Shown: one piece after another, positions 63,857 through 64,000 of the stretch
How positions within the stretch are numbered: position 1 is the stretch's first letter
Layout: every line of letters starts with the position of its first letter
Source: Streptomyces sp. 2131.1
GTDB lineage: Bacteria > Actinomycetota > Actinomycetes > Streptomycetales > Streptomycetaceae
Reading direction: 5' to 3'
Assembly: GCF_900105515.1 (NCBI RefSeq)
Contig: NZ_FNSY01000001.1
Span: forward strand, 4,216,001-4,280,000
Length of the DNA: 64,000 nucleotides
Notes under the pieces: generated by a model
Told to the model about the DNA's origin: nothing
Database searches by the model: none
The model's input: only the letters and a program-made list of their open reading frames with translations
Position numbers and translations under genes: made by a program

Positions 63857-64000
63857 GACCGCTTCCGGTCACGCCGGTCTCCACCGGGCGGTGTGAACCC
63901 CTGGGTGCAGTCCCTGAGACGGGAGTCCACCCACGGGTCCAGCCCCCTAGGGGGAGCTCCTTACTCCGGGCCAGGGGCCGTTCCTCCCGCCGGAGGACGT

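Noticed and set aside
63857..64000. Possible gene or regulatory feature at the right edge
   Set aside because: Only a 12-bp palindrome (63943-63954) is seen; no start codon with coding character lies before the window ends.

Overview
The window is high-GC actinobacterial chromosome, almost certainly Streptomyces. Supporting signs are frequent GTG starts, 4-base ATGA/GTGA gene overlaps, long GC-rich hairpins mostly without T-tracts as terminators, an SsgA-like sporulation protein, a protein O-mannosyltransferase, and a copy of a GC-rich intergenic repeat that recurs in Streptomyces genomes. Gene order (SALP, PBP, pmt, rsmI, tatD, rsmA-ispE, galTEK, tamR-tam, desaturase-tetR, ppc, pth-rplY-prs-glmU) resembles, from memory, the SCO31xx part of the S. 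coelicolor core. No biosynthetic cluster, prophage, insertion sequence or CRISPR array is visible.

1-8.7 kb: tail of an MMPL exporter, an SsgA-like protein, an ECF metal transporter (CbiM-CbiQ-CbiO) behind a nickel-type Fur-family box, a serine hydrolase, two short-chain dehydrogenases (one divergent from a LysR regulator with a T-N11-A operator), a VOC protein and DoxX. 8.7-12.7 kb: a secreted glycoside hydrolase and a secreted DUF1996 protein, each preceded by the same 14-bp operator at the same distance. 12.7-25.4 kb: LysR/EamA pair, NUDIX-PBP pair, pmt, and the housekeeping run rsmI, zinc-ribbon protein, tatD, rsmA-ispE, lipoprotein and ABC-F protein. 25.5-31.4 kb: three tandem paralogues, each with a Pro-rich cytoplasmic tail, one membrane helix and an extracellular PQQ-type beta-propeller. 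31.5-39.1 kb: galactose operon galTEK with a divergent sodium symporter, flanked by two LuxR-type regulators. 39.1-50.4 kb: tamR/tam, a VOC protein, a fatty-acid desaturase-TetR operon, ppc, pth, rplY, prs, glmU and tRNA-Gln.

50.4-57.8 kb is the accessory part. It holds an HTH/LAGLIDADG-like gene with foreign codon use next to tRNA-Gln, an orphan histidine kinase whose 3' end lies in a repeat, and a divergent locus built from polymorphic-toxin and immunity domains: a YwqJ-type deaminase plus SUKH-3 on one strand, and on the other a WHH-nuclease/SUKH-1 fusion followed by an Imm35/Pro-linker/deaminase-like/SUKH-4 fusion. This is the most unusual system in the window. 57.8-64 kb: a coiled-coil DivIVA/FilP-like protein, a MarR/MFS efflux pair, a haloalkane-dehalogenase-like hydrolase, a PPOX-type protein coupled to an NAD(P)-binding protein, and a TetR regulator.
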